A DNA stretch of 64,000 bases. It comes from Gordius sp. MW1 (lineage: Eukaryota > Nematomorpha > Gordioida > Gordea > Gordiidae). The position numbers and the translations under genes are program-made. Under the pieces are notes generated by a model. It saw only the letters and a list, made by a program, of their open reading frames with translations, had not been told where the DNA came from and searched no databases. The stretch spans positions 13,053,001-13,117,000 of the forward strand of contig OZ038530.1 of the NCBI GenBank assembly GCA_964036665.1, given 5' to 3'. This document shows positions 28,603 to 39,067 of the stretch, piece after piece (position 1 is the stretch's first letter; every line of letters starts with the position of its first letter).

Positions 28603-30702
28603 CAGGCGCGTAGCCAGCAGAGGTCAGATTTGTTAGGAATTTTATGCCCGAACCCGCCCGGTTCAATTTTTTAACTTCATTGCCCGCCCGAGCCCGCCCT
28701 AACCTTCTAGGTGCCCGCCCGGGCCCGCCCGAAACATAAAGCTGTCCGAACTGCCCGGCCCGAAATATTAAATTTGCCCGTTAGGCCCGAAATTATGCGA
28801 TTTTAAATTCTATCAACCACTATTAAAATATAAACATTAAATTAATGGCATTTAAAAAAAATATGCAATATTTTATTATCACAAATAAAATCTAATTTCC
28901 TATATTATTTAAAAGTCGAATGATTTTTTCAAATAACTATTAATCTTTAATTTTAATCCTAATAGGTCAAATAGTATTTGGTCTTTCGAAAAAATTTGGC
29001 CAGATAGCACTGGCGAAACCGCTTTAGGTTACAGTATTTTAATAAGTTGGTTGATAATGCATTAAGGGACAAACATGTTGGAACATTTAAAAATCATATA
29101 ATAGCAAAATATTAATTTAATGCAGCCGATGTCCATGAAAATATTTATGTAGCAATTTTTTTAATTAAGTTTAAAGTTAACATATTTAATAAATAATATT
29201 ACAATAAACAAAATTATACTCCTCTTTTGAGTTAACATGTTTGCCCTACCCATAAATAAACTTCTTAATGAATAAAATTAGTTCAATTACTCATCTGTGC
29301 TCTGTTAAAATTACTTTTTTGATAAAAAGACAATAATTTATCAATAGAATTTAAATGCAATAAAAAAAGAAAGGTATAGAAATTTTTTATCATAAAAATA
29401 AGTAGTAACTTAGCGAAAGCGACGAATGATAAGGAAATAATAAAGGCTAATTGGAGAAACTTTGTGAAGGCGAAATCAAGTTTCTTAACTTTTTAGCATT
29501 TTCATATGCAATTAAATGAAAAGTAACGAAATAACACTATTTAAAAATCTCATTAAGCCCGAATTTCCCGAATCCTATCTTCAACTTGCCCGCCCGGGCC
29601 TGCCCTAAAACAAAAATTTAGGACAGGACAGTTGCCCGGCCCGGCCCACGGGCCGGTTCGGGCAGCGGGCCGGGCCGGGAAATCTGGTCTTTGGTAGCCA
29701 GGATTTTCTCCGGGGGGGGGGGGGAAATTTCCAAAAAAAATTTATAACATTTTTATTTCAACGTCAAAATTATAAAATTTGGTAAAAAACATAAAGAAAG
29801 TCATTATAAAATAATTTCATGTTTTCTTTTTCCCAGTGTCATCTGGAGTAGGAGCTAATTCCCCATAAATCGCTAATAAAAGTGTCAATCCTTTTAATCT
29901 ATTCAAACGTCGTGAAGGTTTGATTTAAATGTTGTCATAAATGGAAGAGAAACCAAATAAGGAGAAATTGGAGCAAGCTGGTATGATCACGCGATAACCA
30001 TAAACTAAGTTGCAACAGAAGCTGCAACTTTGCTCACTTCTCTACGACAATCTGAATATATTATGCAAGCAATTGCAAAAAAGGACCTAGATCTTCAGCA
30101 AGTCTAGTTAGCAGACTTTAGTAATAGTGTCGAACCTAAGGCTAAGTTTTATGATTTTGAACTTAAGAAACCTCGATTTGCAAAGAAAATGAACGGTTTT
30201 TGGACAAGAAACAAGTTTTGGCAAATTTCCAAATAATATTTCCTTCGAATTCTTCGATTGTTTTGCCAGAAACGCAAATGAAAATAAATTATAGAAGGAT
30301 TTCGTCCAAAGAATCCCTTGGATGCCCTATCAGATTATAAAATATTGTAATCTTTGCCCAACATCACAACTTTTCTTTACCTATTAGCTTTTATATAAGA
30401 AATACTATGTCAAAAAATAGATTAAATGGATAAGCCCTTTTTTATAGCATTTTTATATCAGCATTAATATTAAAAAAAGAAAGTCATTTTAAAATAATTT
30501 TATGTTTTTTTTTCCAATCGATATTATCTAAAGAACTTCATCTGGAGTAGAAGCTAATTCCAATAAATTGCAAAGCAATTAATAAGTGTCTTGGTCAGTT
30601 ACGTTGCACAACTATAAAATATAAACTTTAGATCTAAAATAATTTTTTCCCGGGGAAGAATTTCCCGTTTCCTCCCCCCCCCCCCCCGCATTTACGCCAC
30701 TG
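28603..30702. mobile_element. hAT-type element (CAGNGGCGTA ends) with perfect 8-bp TSD
   Basis: Ends are CAGGCGCGTAGCCAG at 28603 and the complement of CAGTGGCGTAAATGC at 30702, flanked by identical CTCCAATT at 28595-28602 and 30703-30710. Long G and C runs sit just inside the ends. A related pair of segments near 29750-29870 and 30440-30590 (TCATCTGGAGTAG) suggests internal duplication. No transposase was identified. It lies inside the foldback element and contains the next hAT. Confidence -1.
28618..29693. mobile_element. Non-autonomous hAT element, 1076 bp, with perfect 8-bp TSD
   Basis: Termini are CAGAGGTCAGATTTG at 28618 and AAATCTGGTCTTTG ending at 29693, flanked by GTAGCCAG on both sides (28610-28617 and 29694-29701). 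Subterminal CCCGCCCG and GGCCCGGCCC strings surround an AT-rich interior without ORFs. The TSD was copied from the outer element's own terminal sequence, which proves the nesting order. Confidence -1.
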
Positions 30703-31045
30703 CTCCAATTTATAATTTATTTGATGTTTACTAAATTAACAGATTAAAGGATTCCTCTCCCCTTTATTTATAGATCAAATTTATCAAATTAAAACTTTGT
30801 CGATTAATTTGCAATTATTGACGTTTGAAAAACACCAAAATCGCCGTTTTTATCAACTTTAACAGCAAATACTTCAAAAACTTGACGTAAAAATTTAAAT
30901 ATGTTCGTGTTCGCCGCGAAAAACTCTACCAAAATCTGCAAACAGTTGGCCGGTTAATTTTTTTTGTTGAACCGTGTTGTTGGGGCAGACTTCAACGCCG
31001 ATAGAAGAAAAGTGTCACAGGTATGAACGAAATCATGGATTTGGA

Positions 31046-32427
31046 TAGAGACCTGCAAAATCAATTTTTTTAAGGCCCAGCCCGGCCCGGAATTAGAATG
31101 GGGAAATAGGCCCGGCCCGGGCCCGAATTTTAGCATCTTTAAAGGCCTGGAATTTTAATAATTGTTTAAAATTAAATCAAACGCAACTTTGGTAAGATTA
31201 TTTATTAAAAAATAAAACGCACATAATAAATTTATAAATCGATAATTGAACTATTTTGATGTAAAAAAATACAAGCATCAAAAATCTCCGAGTTTAAATT
31301 TGTTCTCCGCTCTTCAAAAATGCAGCCCTAGGACGAAAAACACCTCTCACTCGAGGCAGATGAAGCAGGTGTTGAAAAAATCTTACAAGCAAGGCAGCTA
31401 AGCGCTGGAAATTGGCCACTGTGGTCTTTCCACCATTATAATAATTCTATGTTTTTCTCATTGATCTTTAACTTTATTTAATTGTCAACTTCATACTCCT
31501 CTACATCTTCCTCCATAGAAGATGTTTCATGCCAGGTACTAATGTCCTGAAACGATTCACCATCACCACCTAGTTATAAATATTATATTTTGAGAATTAT
31601 TTAATTACCTTGAACTGAATGAGTGTTGGCACTAACACCAGTTAATTGTGATTGTAATGAATGGCCCCCATCACTAAAAAGGTTTTTAACTACTTGGCAT
31701 ATCATGCTAAAATCAGATAAGGCCAACATTTTCAAACTTTTAAATTGTGGACATAAAATTTTTGCTATTTTATGATTTATATCCAGGGTAAACTTGGTGT
31801 GTAAAAATTCTAGACATCGGGATGCTAAAATCTGCATCGTTGTATTTTTTTAGATGTATGCATCCAACTCTTTTTCCAATTTATAATAATACAAACCAAC
31901 TAGTTGCATAGTTGGTTTTAGATCTGCCTCTAGATCGTCACTGGCAATTTTTAAAACCTTCAAAAAGGTTACAAGCTCCTCCACAATATATTTATTGATG
32001 TCATGAAATTTCACAAGAAGTGTCGACCCTTCAAGAAGACTTTTCAATTCACTGTAAATATTAAGGAACGTTTCAAGCATTCGAAGACGGCTATTTCTTC
32101 TTATTTCCACACACAAATTTAGGCCTTGAGTCAGTTTATTTACCAACCTAATAAATATAAATTTAAATTCTAAGTTTTTTACCCTGTCCTATTCATATCT
32201 AAAATAAAACTTTGGCACTGAGTCATACTCTCATAGATAATAGGATGATTTTGGTCTAGGCAGATGCAATAACTTGAAATTAATTAACTTTTTAAAATAT
32301 GTTTTTTAAACAGAATCAAAGACTACTTAGGCTACTACCTCTAAATTATTCCGGTGCCGGGCCTATTATTTATGAATTAGGCCCGGCCCGGAATTTTGGA
32401 GCCTCAAAATTTCCTTGCAGGTCTCTA
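31046..32427 (-). mobile_element. hAT transposon, 1382 bp, with transposase remnant
   Basis: Inverted termini are TAGAGACCTGCAA (31046-31058) and TTGCAGGTCTCTA (32415-32427), with GGCCCGGCCC subterminal repeats. ATCATGGAT occurs on both sides (31032-31040 and 32428-32436). On the left six extra bases separate it from the terminus, so the TSD is imperfect. The element splits the LINE endonuclease region. It carries part of its own transposase, so it derives directly from an autonomous copy. Confidence -1.
31478..32150 (-). pseudogene. hAT transposase, C-terminal part, one internal stop
   Basis: Exon pieces at 31609-32150 and 31478-31569, separated by a 39-bp GT-AG intron. The reading frame contains RRNSRLRMLETFLNIYSELK, then ELVTFLKVLKIASDDLEADL and HKIAKILCPQFKSLKML. 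These match the region of hAT/ZBED transposases before the dimerisation domain (the DPRFKSL-type motif appears as CPQFKSL). The frame is broken only by TAA at 31850-31852, and ends EEDVEEYEVDN then stop. The N-terminal zinc finger and first catalytic residues are missing. It is a recently decayed, inactive copy. Confidence -1.
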
Positions 32428-33824
32428 ATCATGGATGCCATGCCCATGGCCTAAAGAACAAGGAAGGTAAGTACCTTCTTCTAGTATCCCAATTATAAGA
32501 CAGGGCTATAGTTACCATTTATTTTCAAAAACGCTAACATCATATTGTAACCTATAAGAAGCGGAAAGCATTTAGTCAAATACTAAATGTTTTTAAAGCG
32601 AAAAAAATATTAACGACTAAAAATTGCAACACAATACCGGGAGAAGAAATGGACATGCAACATCATCCAACCCTTATGGATCTTGAAAGAGTATTTTAGG
32701 AAAGAATAAAAGTTTTGAACCTCGAGATAGATATATAATGTAAAAGCTCAGACGACAAACGAAAATCCACCAGAAAAACGCCACTACTTTTGGTTGTCAT
32801 TAATTGTAACGGAACTTAAGCGACGATTGGGTACGCGAACAAAAACAAAAAATTGATTCAGGTTCTAGGACAGACAAAAGGAGGCAATGCTGTGGATATG
32901 AAATTGAAATCCATCAGTTAGTGATTTTGCCGATAGATATAAATTCTATATTAACGGTGGCATAAATCTAAAAGTCGGAGTCATCAAGAAAAAAAGAAAG
33001 TAAAGAGAGCTGCGAAAAAGTATGTTGTTTACATGATGGCTAACAAATAGATCATAAAGTGGATTACAGGTTTATGTACAAATTGGCCAAGAGAGGGGAG
33101 AAGAGCGATGTCAGGGTCGTTAAAATAATCAAATATGAGGAGAAACCTTTTTAAGTAGGTTATTGGTGGAAAAAAGTAATTCAAATAATTTGTGAACGTT
33201 ACAAATGACAAAGATCTCCTTATCGATATAGAGCCAAACATAAATTGGTCTACACTTTTAAAAGGATGAAGATAGAATTCAAATGAAAAAGATGCAAAAC
33301 GAAAAGCTAATGAACCAGGTGGAACTCCCATATATGTCTGAGTGGGATTCCCTGGGGAAGGAGTCAATAGCATGATATATTTTTCAACAAGATATTGGTA
33401 GAAGAGCGAAATTCCCTACCAATGGAGGGCTAGTACAATTATATCCTTATATAAAGGCAAAATGGACGCTCAGGAGCGTGGCTTTTAAAGATGTATAAAA
33501 CTATTTCCACTCTTTGAAACTTATGGATGAAATTTTAATATCAAGACTGAAGAACAAGATGGACATATGGGCTAACGATCTTCGCACTAAAACGAATATT
33601 CGATAAATAAATTGAGGAATTTACATGTGGTCTTTATTGACTTGAAAAAGGCGTATGACCGACACCTCGTTACTTGATATTTCCCCAGCCTGAAACTAAA
33701 CATCCCTAATGCATATTTAGGGCTTATTTGCGTTTCTGTAAATGATTTTTTTATCAGAGCCCTTCCGTTTAACATTAATTGCTGTAACCCTAATGTCAAA
33801 ATTATTCTTGCCTAGTGTGTTGTC

Positions 33825-34375
33825 ATGTGGCTACCAACCATTTCTTTTAAGCATGACACCAAGAGGACGGGAGCGGGGAGTCCAGTTGATGTAGCGCGCC
33901 CTGAACCGTAAGGGAACGGCCTACCCGAAAGATGTCGTTGGGTCCAGTGACACCCATTGTTTTGGTCTTGTTGCTGACCCCCCCCCCCCCCCCGCGCCAC
34001 CTGATCGCTCTCTCTCAACGTAACTGACGCCAACACTGCATTTGTGTCTACCCCCCAGCTTTATTAAGAATTGCCGCATCGACTGCAACCTCGTTCATGC
34101 TGATGGTAACAGATCACTCATGGTGACGCTGGGTCCGTCTAGCAGCGCCGTTGGCCTACATGCTGGCCTTCGGTGCCGACGTTGGCTCCCACAACACTAT
34201 CATAGGATGACCCTGCGCCGCGCGCCGCCGGCAGGGAAATCCTAATGCCCCTCCGAACCGGGCGGACCTCCGGAAGGACTTCTTCCGAATTCCTCCGAAT
34301 CACTGCCACCGAGGAGACGCCACTCCCGTTCCCTTCGCGGCTCCTGCTACCTTGCACTCCATTCATAACATGCTA
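33825..34375. other. Unexplained GC-rich island
   Basis: About 550 bp clearly richer in GC than its AT-rich surroundings, with sharp borders, a run of about 17 C near 33979, and text such as CGGGCGGACCTCCGGAAGG. Short frames are open on both strands but none has a recognisable domain. It lies where the LINE is cut off. It could be a horizontally acquired fragment, part of a GC-rich retroelement, or contaminating sequence. Confidence -1.
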
Positions 34376-34419
34376 AGTTGATATTACAGAATTATTGATT
34401 AATATATATAATTAGCACA

Positions 34420-34857
34420 GGTAATAAAATCTGTAAAGAAATACAAGTTCTTTATTTTTAACAAACAAACAATAGGGGTTAAAATTTATAAACAGCGAAA
34501 TTGGATATGAGCGAGGAAAATAAAGTAACGATGATACAAGTTAATTAGCAGGTTGGATGAATAGTTGATGTGTGTAGAGTGTATTGGAATATATAAGTTA
34601 AGTTGAATGGAATATCCAAATGTGATGTGATAATGGTAGAATAAGTTGTAAACGCGAATGTAGTGAATAAATGGAATATCTGGAGGAGCAAAGCGAAGTT
34701 GAAGTGAGTGGTATTGAAGTGGAGTGATCATCGTTTGGTTGAAATGAAGTGTATTTAAATTAGCAAAAATCTCGAATATACCATAAATTTCTGGAAATTT
34801 AAAGAAACGGCAATACCTGTTTACCAGCAACTGGATACATCGAAGTCGCTGGTTCAC
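34420..34857 (-). repeat. Candidate solo LTR
   Basis: On the minus strand it starts TGTAGTGAACCAGCGACTTC and, after pyrimidine-rich text, reaches AATAAAGAACTTG near its end. This resembles the U3-R-U5 layout of Gypsy/BEL-type LTRs. No second copy, TSD or primer-binding site is visible, so the call is tentative. Confidence -1.
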
Positions 34858-34875
34858 TACAAATCCAACATGAGC

Positions 34876-35484
34876 CTGAAATCGTTATATAAAAACAATT
34901 TATTAAATTTGCAGAGCTATTAGTTCTATATTAAGATAATTGAAAATTAATTACTTATTACAAGGCTTATATAAAATACACTTATTTGACTAGGCTAAGT
35001 TTGAATAAAAAACAAAAAATATATTGTGAGAGCGGTTTTATTTTAAAAAGGCTTATAATTTTCTAAAAATACGATCTAGATTTATTCAGTATAGAAAAAA
35101 CTTCACCTCCCTGGGCCTATAAACCTTATCAGAAATGCTGTTATGTTAAATTGGATAGAGTACACTCCTAGATATAGCGAATTTTATGCTACTTCTAATT
35201 TAATATCCACATTCTGCACTATGCCATAGTAGGCCATAATGTCTATAATGGTGGGGGCGCTAATGCTAATAATAGAAGGGAAGTAATTAAAATAATTTTA
35301 AGAGATTCATTAGCAGGAGCATTAGAGGGGGTTAAAAAATAATTATATCTCTTAAAATTATTCTTAACAAGGGAAAAAATTAAAATTTAAAACAACTTTT
35401 TTTTATTTATTTAGTTTAAAATTAAAATAAATATTTTTCAATCGAGTGTGTCTTGGATCATGGATAGTTTACCTGACAAATAAT
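34876..35484. other. AT-rich intergenic stretch
   Basis: No coding signal, RNA gene or element end recognised. Confidence -1.
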
Positions 35485-36315
35485 CATGGGCGTAGCCAGG
35501 TTGTGGATTAGGGGGTGGGGAGGCGTTTTAAGTTCAGTTATGGTGGGGCATTTTTTAATTTTTAAAAGTTTTTATATTGAATAATTTTTTTGTCATTTAT
35601 GCCGGAGGCCTGCAAAGTCACTTTTTTTCAACCCGAACCCGACCCGAAAGCATTTTTAAATTTTTAACCCGAACCCGACTCGACCCAAAAGCGTTTTTAA
35701 AATTTCAACCCGAACCCGACCCGACCCGAAAGCGTTTTTAAATTCTCAACCCGAACCCGACTAAGTAGAAAAATTTCAGGATAAAAAATTTAAACGGCAG
35801 AAATGATCATCCAAAATTTGATTAATAAATTTATTAAACTGATTTACTATAATTATGTATAAATATTGTGGCGTCTACAATTTCGGGGCATAAATTAGCC
35901 CTTCTCTCTTCTATAATTCTCCCAGCAGTGAAAAAGGACCTCTCGCTACTGGTAGACTATAGACTATAAACAATAATAAATAATCATTTGTAAATATTTA
36001 CCTTTCGGGATTCAGCTTTAATTTAAAGTTGCCTCCAAATTAAACGAATTAAAAAAAATAGAAAAGGAAATTGATTATATGAATGAATGATTATAATTAG
36101 TTATACAATTCCATGTTGTTTTACAAAAATTATAGATAATAGCATTAATTTAACAAATACGTTACGTTCATTTTGTAATGTAAGACTCATCCTTTGACCC
36201 GAGTCTATAAGTCCAACCCAACCCGACCCGACCCGAAAGCGTTTTTAGGTCGGGTCGGGTCCGGGTGACCCGTGCAGGCCTCTACCCCTGTCCCCCCCCC
36301 CTAGTTACGCCCATG
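35485..36315. mobile_element. hAT-type MITE (CATGGGCGTAGCCAGG ends), host of a second hAT
   Basis: CATGGGCGTAGCCAGG at 35485 and CTAGTTACGCCCATG ending at 36315, with flanks CAAATAAT and CAACTTAT (6 of 8 identical). G and C runs lie just inside the ends. Its interior is displaced by the element at 35603-36284. Confidence -1.
35603..36284. mobile_element. Non-autonomous hAT element nested in the MITE
   Basis: GAGGCCTGCAAAG on the left and GTGCAGGCCTCTA on the right form inverted termini related to the TAGAGACCTGCAA element at 31046. Subterminal AACCCGAACCCGAC and GGGTCGGGTC strings are present. No clear TSD was seen. Confidence -1.
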
Positions 36316-36979
36316 CAACTTATACTTTTCAAATGCTTTAAGAAATTAGTTTGTTGACGCAAGGGTGTTAGTTTTCCAAAAATGAATACATGAATTATAT
36401 TGAATTCCAGAGTTTTAAAAGTAAGCAAGCCACTATCTAGTTTTAAGCAAAATCTTAATCACTTGCTTATAACAAATAGTGATATTTTTCCAAAATATTG
36501 TACTCTTATTATTGTTGTTAATTTATGGAGCAGTCAAATGTATTAAATATTTCAATAACTTAATGTCAAATACATCATAAATTTTCTAAACTTGAGACAA
36601 TTTTATTAATTAGCATCAACCACACGATATTAAAATTTTTACTTTTTAAATGTTCTTATATGTTAAATTGATTAACATTTAGGATTAATTTGTGCACATA
36701 GTTTAATTGTATGATTTAATAAAATGTTTTAATATAACAACTTATCATAATATCTGATTATTTACGATTAAAACTGTAAATACTGGGGAATAATCTATAA
36801 TATAATAATATAGTTTCCATATTTTTATAGCTAGTCAAGTTAGCTATACTAAAATCCGAAATTTAAATACAACATTGTTATTAAACCACAATATGTATAG
36901 AATAATAAAAACGACGTATTAAAAATAAGTTGCATATTATACAAAATACATTTTAAACTATAAAATATGGAGTTATATT
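36316..36979. other. AT-rich 3' flank of the receptor gene
   Basis: No gene recognised. On the minus strand this would hold the receptor's 3' UTR. Confidence -1.
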
Positions 36980-38220
36980 TTATCGTCGTTTAAACATTCT
37001 TAGTAAGGCACACCTAAAGGTAGTATCCAATAAGGTATAAAGGTAGAAGCACCAACAATAATTTGCCAGATCTAGTACGACCCCGATCGTGGCTAAGTGT
37101 GTCAAATTATCTCTCACTTTTTCAAGTATGGGAGTCGATATCTTGGAATAGGTTAACGATAATAACAAAGACATAACAGATGCTGGTATGATACTCAAAC
37201 AATATAAACCTACAAATCCAAATAGAAGAATAACGATGTGCCTGCCCTTCGATAACTTAGATTTAAGTATGCTCGGACGATGACTACTAGGTGTGAAATT
37301 CTCATACGATTTGGTGTCGGGTTGAAGTGTGTTGTTAGAGTTTGGCAAGTATTGACCATAAAGTTGAAGCACCATACTAGAATTGCTGACTCTTGCTTGT
37401 GCTTTTTGCTTAAGTAATAATATAGTTATCGCTATGTTGCTCGCAAAGTATAGTATCGTGGCCGATGGAATAAAGGTCAAGGATAATTCGCGAATTACTT
37501 CGTAGGCAACAAAAAAATCGCTTCGATTAGTTTTCGTTTAAAACACAAGACTTTGTTAGTTTCACGATTAGCTAGATTGAGTTCTCTTAACATCATAAAG
37601 TTGCTCTGGTCGGTGAGGGTGCAATTTGATATTTCAAAACTAAGATTTTTAGTTATATCACATAGAGCAGGTGTACACTTATAAATTTTATACCAATTCA
37701 CGATGGGTAGACAAAATACTAAAGATACTAAAAGGGAGAATGAGGGCGCATAACGATGCAAAACGCTGTTCCTCCAAATTTGGAGCTTAGTAGGTTTTCG
37801 CACTCCCAAAAATTGATCAAAGTAATATGTGGTGATCAAGAGGATGGATCCTTTTCTAAAAATAGCTGAAGCGACCAAAACTCCTTTACGTACGAAAATG
37901 ATCCAAGGGCATGTTTTAACGAAATCCCATTGTCTAACGTTAGAAAATTGATCCGTGAAGGGGTAAATCATGGCCAACATACAAACTAATTCATTGAAGA
38001 GCGCCAGGTACGAAAGGTAAAAGCCATGAGCCCGATCATTGAGACGGCGTGCAACAAAAAATGCAAATCCATTCCCAATCATCCCTAATATGGCTTGAAT
38101 CGGTGTTAGTAGCAAGAAAAAAACGTACTCCATGCTTATGATCCCGTGGTTATAATCGTGATATAAACCCGAATCTTTAACATACTTCGGACAATGAGGG
38201 TATGAATGGTTGGCTAACAT
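36980..38220 (-). CDS. Rhodopsin-like seven-transmembrane receptor, intronless, one frameshift
   Basis: Probable class A GPCR of invertebrate peptide-receptor type. Part 1 runs 38220-37495 (MLANHSYPHC start). The second half reads on to TAA at 36980 in the next frame, shifted within an A run near 37530, consistent with one lost base. With the shift it is about 413 residues. TM1 holds GMIGNGFAFFVARR (residues 47-60), TM2 SYLALFNELVCMLAMIY. Cys104 opens TM3, which ends YYFDQFLGV where DRY is expected. TM4 contains LVSLVFCLPIVNW; loop 2 has Cys182, 187 and 200. TM5 begins IRELSLTFIPSATI; TM6 holds LLFGFVGLYCLSIIPASVM; TM7 LDLANYCWCFYLYTLLD replaces NPxxY. N-glycosylation sites include NHS and NCT. 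The related pseudogene at 47471-49912 confirms the TM5 frame. It could be a young pseudogene or a base-call error. The ligand is unknown; FMRFamide-receptor-like is only a guess. Confidence -1.
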
Positions 38221-38853
38221 TATGTCGGGTAGTGGCTGTGTTTATTTACAAATAATCGCAAAATATTGTTTTGGGTCAAGTCATAATTTAAAGCACAATA
38301 TACAATTCGATGATATCGGGAGAATAAAATAATTGTTGTTGTAAGCCCAATTTATTTTAATAATATGGATTAGCTATTTTAATGAGATCGATTAAAAGAG
38401 GATGCAGCAGAGATGCAATTAAGCGTGCTTATAGTTTGAACACAATGTCAAAATAGACAACAGTGCTTCACGTTAAAATGTTCATTTTTAGGATAGGAAT
38501 ATTGTAAACATTTGTTTTATTTTAATTGTTATATTTTCAAAGTCAACTTATAGTTTGTAGCAAAATAAAATAGGACTGAGTCTAAATTTGCAGGACAACT
38601 CTAAAATTGGTGGGAAGAGCTTAATACCATGCAATCGATAAGTATTTTTTTAATGATTTAATTTAATTTAAAGATATTATACAAACAATTTAAATTATAA
38701 AAAAAACGGATAAAGAATGAAATTAAAAGCAAGTTATATATGCGCATAACTTTGTTGTTTTATTTTCCTATTACAATAAGAAAATGCATTATTAATTCGC
38801 CAGTTTCTAGTAATTAAGGCAATGTATATGAACAAATAACCAATCGATCATAT
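38221..38853. other. 5' flank of receptor gene
   Basis: AT-rich; no TATA box at a convincing distance and no element ends recognised. Confidence -1.
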
Positions 38854-39058
38854 TAGTGTTGTAAAAACGGCTGGGTTTTGTTTGGTTGATCCTTGGTTTT
38901 AGTAGAATAAACATAAGCAAACCAAAGGATTTTTAGTCTCTATATGATTAGTCCACGTCAACTAAGAAAAACAGACCAAAAAACCTTTGGTTTGTTTATG
39001 TTTACTCGACTAAAACCAAAGGCCGACTAAAGAAAACCCAGCCGTTTTTACAACACTA
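38854..39058. mobile_element. MITE, 205 bp, long perfect inverted ends (TAGTGTTGTAAAAACGGC)
   Basis: The left end starts TAGTGTTGTAAAAACGGCTG and the right end is its reverse complement over about 26 bp. The interior is also largely self-complementary (AAACCAAAGG and CCTTTGGTTT). Flanks GATCATAT and GAGCATAT match at 7 of 8, indicating hAT-type 8-bp duplication. Only 9 bp separate it from the next hAT. Confidence -1.
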
Positions 39059-39067
39059 GAGCATATG

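Larger units (their letters stand above)
28022..30960. mobile_element. Foldback-type element with about 200-bp inverted arms
   Basis: The left arm, 28022 to about 28240 (AAATCAACCGGCGAACTGTT ...), is an approximate reverse complement of the right arm, about 30745-30960 (... AACAGTTGGCCGGTTAATTT). Both arms share TTTGCAGATT, GAACACGAA-like and TCAAGTTTTTGAA-like segments. The element interrupts the LINE endonuclease ORF. Its middle holds GC-rich hAT-like text at about 28440-28530 and two further nested elements. No transposase was recognised. Confidence -1.
27541..33810 (+). pseudogene. RTE-type LINE (endonuclease and reverse transcriptase remnants), split by nested insertions
   Basis: Pieces of one non-LTR retrotransposon read left to right. 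At 27541-28021 is an apurinic-like endonuclease start with MIRGRKIDIACLQEMKWSGW and NGVGIILSALVKNKIVEVKG. At 30961-31045 the endonuclease motif VVGADFNADRRK appears, then MNEIMD. At 32428-33810 come HGLKNKEGKYLL, then KNCNTIPGEEMDMQHHPTLM, and the reverse transcriptase A motif VFIDLKKAYDR near 33630. Stops and frameshifts are frequent, so the copy is dead. The two gaps are filled by a foldback element (28022-30960) and a hAT element (31046-32427). Family assignment rests on motif order; the 3' end is lost at a GC-rich block. Confidence -1.

Noticed and set aside
34486-34857. 123-codon minus-strand ORF
   Set aside because: Low-complexity translation of a probable LTR; no domain.
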